Assembly: GCA_031253705.1 (NCBI GenBank)
Contig: JAIRVW010000200.1
Coordinates: forward strand, 1 to 17,867
Length of the DNA: 17,867 bases
Reading direction: 5' to 3'
DNA from: Brucellaceae bacterium
Lineage (GTDB): Bacteria > Pseudomonadota > Alphaproteobacteria > Rhizobiales > Rhizobiaceae
Shown: positions 14,953 to 17,867 of the stretch, in pieces
How the letters are laid out: every line of letters begins with the position of its first letter
Position numbering within the stretch: the first letter of the stretch is position 1
Notes under the pieces: model-generated
The model's input: the letters and a program-made list of their open reading frames with translations, nothing else
What the model was told of the DNA's origin: nothing
Databases searched by the model: none
Position numbers and translations under genes: made by a program

Positions 14953-17337
14953 TTATGCGTCGCGTTTATGCGGCCATTTCCAGTCACGGATTTCCGGCAT
15001 ATCCTCACCATGCTCACGCACATAGTCGTGGTGTTTTTGCAGTTTTGCTTTGAGCGAAGCGATCAGCGGTTCGGCAATGTCAGCTGCCAGCGGCAGGCGG
15101 TTGAGCGCTTCAATCGCCAGATGATAACGGTCAAGCTCATTCATCACCGCCATATCGAAAGGCGTTGTGGTGGTGCCTTTTTCGATGAAACCACGAACAT
15201 GGAAGTTCGGGTGGTTGGTGCGCTTATAAACCAGACGATGGATCAGATAAGGATAGCCGTGATAGGCAAAAATCACCGGACGGTCTGTGGTGAAAAGCGC
15301 ATCAAACGCACTGTCAGCAACGCCATGCGGATGATGCTGCGGTGATTGCAACGCCATCAGGTCGACAATATTGACAACGCGGATGCGCAAATGCGGCAAT
15401 GCTTCACGCAACATGGCTGTGGCGGCCAGTGTTTCCATGGTTGGCACATCACCGGCGCAGGCCATGACCAGATCCGGCTCCATGCCGTCTTCACTGCCTG
15501 CCCAGTCCCATTTGCCAAGACCGGCTTCGCAATGTTTTTCTGCCTCATCCATGGTGAGCCATTGCGGGGAAGGCTGCTTGCCGGCAACGATCACATTCAC
15601 GCGGTTCCATGTTTTGAGGCAGTGGTCACCCACCCAAAGCAGCGTATTGGCATCCGGCGGGAAATAAACGCGGACAATATCGGCGCTCTTATTAGCCACC
15701 AGATCGACAAAACCCGGATCCTGATGGGAGAAACCATTGTGATCCTGACGCCAGACATGGGAGGTAAGCAGATAGTTGAGCGATGCCACCGGTTTGCGCC
15801 ATGGCAGCTCGCGCGCCACCTGCAACCATTTGGCATGCTGGTTGAACATGGAATCCACAATATGGATAAAGGCTTCATAGCAGGAGAAGAAACCGTGGCG
15901 TCCGGTCAGCAAATAGCCTTCCAGCCAGCCCTGACACAAATGCTCACTCAGCACTTCCATCACACGACCGTCGGCGGCCAGATGATCATCACTGTTTAGC
16001 GTTTCAGCCATCCAGACGCGGTCGGTTGCTTCAAAAACACTGCCCAGACGGTTGGAAGCGGTTTCATCAGGCCCGAAGACGCGGAAGTTTTTTTCTTCAT
16101 CATTGAGACGGAGGACATCGCGCAGATAGTCTCCGAGGATTTTGGTGGTCTGTTCCTGAACCGCACCCGGTTCGGTGACATTGACCGCATATTTGCGGAA
16201 ATCCGGTGTGTTCAGTTCTTTACGCAGCAGGCCGCCATTGGAATGCGGAATGGCGCTCATACGTTTTTCACCATCCGGCGCCAGTGCGTGCAATTCCGGT
16301 TTCAGCTTGCCGCTTTTGTCAAACAGATCTTCCGGATCATAGCTGCGCATCCAGTCTTCAAGGATTTTGCGATGTGCATCATCGGCGCGGCAATTGGCAA
16401 CCGGCACCTGATGGGAGCGCCAATGGTCTTCCACCATTTTACCGTCAACCACTTTGGGGCCTGTCCAGCCTTTCGGGCTGCGCAGGATGATCATCGGCCA
16501 GCGCGGACGTTCCGGTGATTTAATGTCGGCTTGCTCTTTAATGGCTTTGATACGGTCAAAAGCCTTGTCGAAAGTCGATGCCATTTGCTGGTGCATGGCT
16601 TCCGGCTCGTGGCCTTCAACGAAAAACGGCTCATAGCCATAACCGGTGAAAAGGCTGTGCAGATCTTCATCCGACATACGTGCCAGCAATGTCGGATTGG
16701 CGATTTTATAGCCGTTGAGATGCAGGATCGGCAGCACCGCGCCGTCACGTTTCGGGTTGAGGAATTTGTTGGAATGCCACGCAGCGGCCAAGGGGCCGGT
16801 TTCGGCTTCACCATCACCCACAACACAGGCAACCACCAGATCAGGATTGTCAAAAGCTGCACCATAAGCATGCACAAGCGCATAGCCAAGCTCGCCGCCT
16901 TCATGAATGGAACCCGGAGTTTCCGGTGCCACATGACTTGGAATACCGCCCGGAAACGAGAACTGACGGAACAGCTTTTGCATACCTTCAACATCTTCGG
17001 TGATGTCGGGATAGGTTTCGGTATAAGTGCCTTCCAGATAGGTATTGGCCACCATGCCCGGACCGCCATGGCCGGGGCCGCAGACATAAAGCACATCTTT
17101 ATTACGCTCTTTAATGATGCGGTTGAGATGCACATAGATGAAGTTCAGACCCGGTGTGGTGCCCCAATGACCGAGCAGACGCGGCTTGACATGTTCAGGC
17201 TTTAACGGTTCGCGCAGCATCGGATTTTGCATCAGATAAATCTGGCCGACAGAGAGATAATTGGCCGCGCGCCAATAACGGTCGGTCAGTTTCAGCTGCT
17301 CAGGAGAAAGGGGCTGGGTGCCAGTCTGATTATTCAT
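14953..17337 (-). CDS. xfp: D-xylulose 5-phosphate / D-fructose 6-phosphate phosphoketolase
   Basis: 794 residues, the normal full length. It cleaves xylulose 5-phosphate (or fructose 6-phosphate) with phosphate to acetyl phosphate and glyceraldehyde 3-phosphate (or erythrose 4-phosphate), using thiamine diphosphate in the cytosol. Motifs seen are GHWGTTPG (56-63), GPGHGGPGM (87-95), the phosphoketolase signature [10 protein letters not shown] (145-154), and the ThDP/Mg site [19 protein letters not shown] (174-192). The C-terminal domain carries the transketolase-like and [13 protein letters not shown] stretches. AAGGA sits eight bases before the ATG. Its 16-bp spacing to acetate kinase upstream makes a direct acetyl-phosphate to acetate plus ATP unit. 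Whether it prefers Xu5P alone or both sugars cannot be read from the sequence. Confidence 0.96.
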   Translation of the reverse strand: MNNQTGTQPLSPEQLKLTDRYWRAANYLSVGQIYLMQNPMLREPLKPEHVKPRLLGHWGTTPGLNFIYVHLNRIIKERNKDVLYVCGPGHGGPGMVANTYLEGTYTETYPDITEDVEGMQKLFRQFSFPGGIPSHVAPETPGSIHEGGELGYALVHAYGAAFDNPDLVVACVVGDGEAETGPLAAAWHSNKFLNPKRDGAVLPILHLNGYKIANPTLLARMSDEDLHSLFTGYGYEPFFVEGHEPEAMHQQMASTFDKAFDRIKAIKEQADIKSPERPRWPMIILRSPKGWTGPKVVDGKMVEDHWRSHQVPVANCRADDAHRKILEDWMRSYDPEDLFDKSGKLKPELHALAPDGEKRMSAIPHSNGGLLRKELNTPDFRKYAVNVTEPGAVQEQTTKILGDYLRDVLRLNDEEKNFRVFGPDETASNRLGSVFEATDRVWMAETLNSDDHLAADGRVMEVLSEHLCQGWLEGYLLTGRHGFFSCYEAFIHIVDSMFNQHAKWLQVARELPWRKPVASLNYLLTSHVWRQDHNGFSHQDPGFVDLVANKSADIVRVYFPPDANTLLWVGDHCLKTWNRVNVIVAGKQPSPQWLTMDEAEKHCEAGLGKWDWAGSEDGMEPDLVMACAGDVPTMETLAATAMLREALPHLRIRVVNIVDLMALQSPQHHPHGVADSAFDALFTTDRPVIFAYHGYPYLIHRLVYKRTNHPNFHVRGFIEKGTTTTPFDMAVMNELDRYHLAIEALNRLPLAADIAEPLIASLKAKLQKHHDYVREHGEDMPEIRDWKWPHKRDA

Positions 17338-17353
17338 TCCGGAATTCCTTAAC

Positions 17354-17867
17354 CTATTGGGAGGATTGATTTAAAATGCTGAGAGTTTCCGCAGCAATCA
17401 CTTGCTCTTCATCAGTTGCGAGCATGAAGGCCGCGATTTTGCTTGATGGTGTGGTGATGCGGAAAGCATTGTTGTTGTTGCCTGCATCGTCCAGCTCAAG
17501 GCCTAGCCATTGTAACTTGCGGCAGACACGGGCGCGGATTTCCGGCTGATGTTCACCAATACCGGCGGTGAAGATAACGGCGTCCAATCCGCCAAGGCTG
17601 GTCGCCTGACGGGCGATTTCACCGGCAATACGGGTGGTGAAAAGCTCAATTGCTTGCTGAGCTTCTTGCGCGCCACTTGCCAGCAAATCGCGGCAATCAC
17701 CGCTGATGCCGGAAACACCGAGCAGGCCGGAGCGATGATAAAGCATATCGGTCAGTTCATCGGTGCTCATATTCTGCTGGCTCAACAGATGCAGCAGCAC
17801 ACCGGCATCAATATTGCCGCAGCGTGTCGCCATCGGAATACCATCCAGCGTGGAGAAGCTCATGCTG
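17354..17867 (-). CDS. ackA: Acetate kinase, C-terminal part (5' end beyond window)
   Basis: About 171 residues are visible; the gene continues past the right edge, so the N-terminal half with the first ATPase signature is not seen. It converts acetyl phosphate and ADP to acetate and ATP. Recognisable stretches are [22 protein letters not shown] (the family's typical GFTPLEGLMMGTRSGDIDP-like block), [10 protein letters not shown], and [13 protein letters not shown], the nucleotide-binding signature near the C-terminus. The phosphoketolase gene starts 16 bp downstream, and the pair is a common fermentation/acetate module. The upstream promoter is outside the window. Confidence 0.92.
   Translation of the reverse strand, partial: SMSFSTLDGIPMATRCGNIDAGVLLHLLSQQNMSTDELTDMLYHRSGLLGVSGISGDCRDLLASGAQEAQQAIELFTTRIAGEIARQATSLGGLDAVIFTAGIGEHQPEIRARVCRKLQWLGLELDDAGNNNNAFRITTPSSKIAAFMLATDEEQVIAAETLSILNQSSQ

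Overview
The window looks like a chromosomal segment of an alphaproteobacterium with mid-range base composition. The Dpp-type operon, the YkuD-domain protein and the codon use would fit Hyphomicrobiales, perhaps a Brucella/Ochrobactrum relative. That assignment comes from protein style only and is an inference. I saw no rRNA, tRNA, CRISPR array, intact insertion sequence or phage gene.

Left part (1-8417). Two plus-strand genes come first: the C-terminal piece of an alpha/beta-hydrolase-like protein that lacks the usual catalytic His, and a Zn-dependent M20 amidohydrolase of the carbamoylase/allantoate amidohydrolase type. A good intrinsic terminator (1813-1846) separates them from a convergent minus-strand operon. 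That operon encodes a complete peptide-type ABC importer in the order binding protein, two permeases, two ATPases (7936 down to 2413), and ends with a small L,D-transpeptidase-fold protein. A strong terminator hairpin lies between the binding-protein gene and the first permease gene, probably to give more binding protein than membrane components. The 481-bp region upstream holds a long 5'-UTR hairpin and two dyads that share the core CGGTTCCG. A divergent LysR-type regulator gene follows.

Middle (9351-11044). A conspicuously AT-rich, apparently non-coding stretch of about 740 bp carries an 82-bp inverted-repeat element. It is followed by a GntR/FCD-family regulator gene preceded by a FadR-type TGTATACA palindrome.

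Right part (11045-17867). A tight minus-strand operon runs acetate kinase (cut by the window edge), phosphoketolase, a ribose-phosphate pyrophosphokinase-like protein, a metallo-beta-lactamase/beta-CASP nuclease-like protein, and a long-form thymidine phosphorylase resembling archaeal AMP phosphorylase. Read together, these suggest a route from RNA or NMPs to free base plus ribose 1,5-bisphosphate, then PRPP or ribose 5-phosphate, pentose phosphates, acetyl phosphate, and finally acetate plus ATP. This nucleotide-to-acetyl-phosphate module is the most interesting proposal here. The individual families are known; their joint pathway is my inference.
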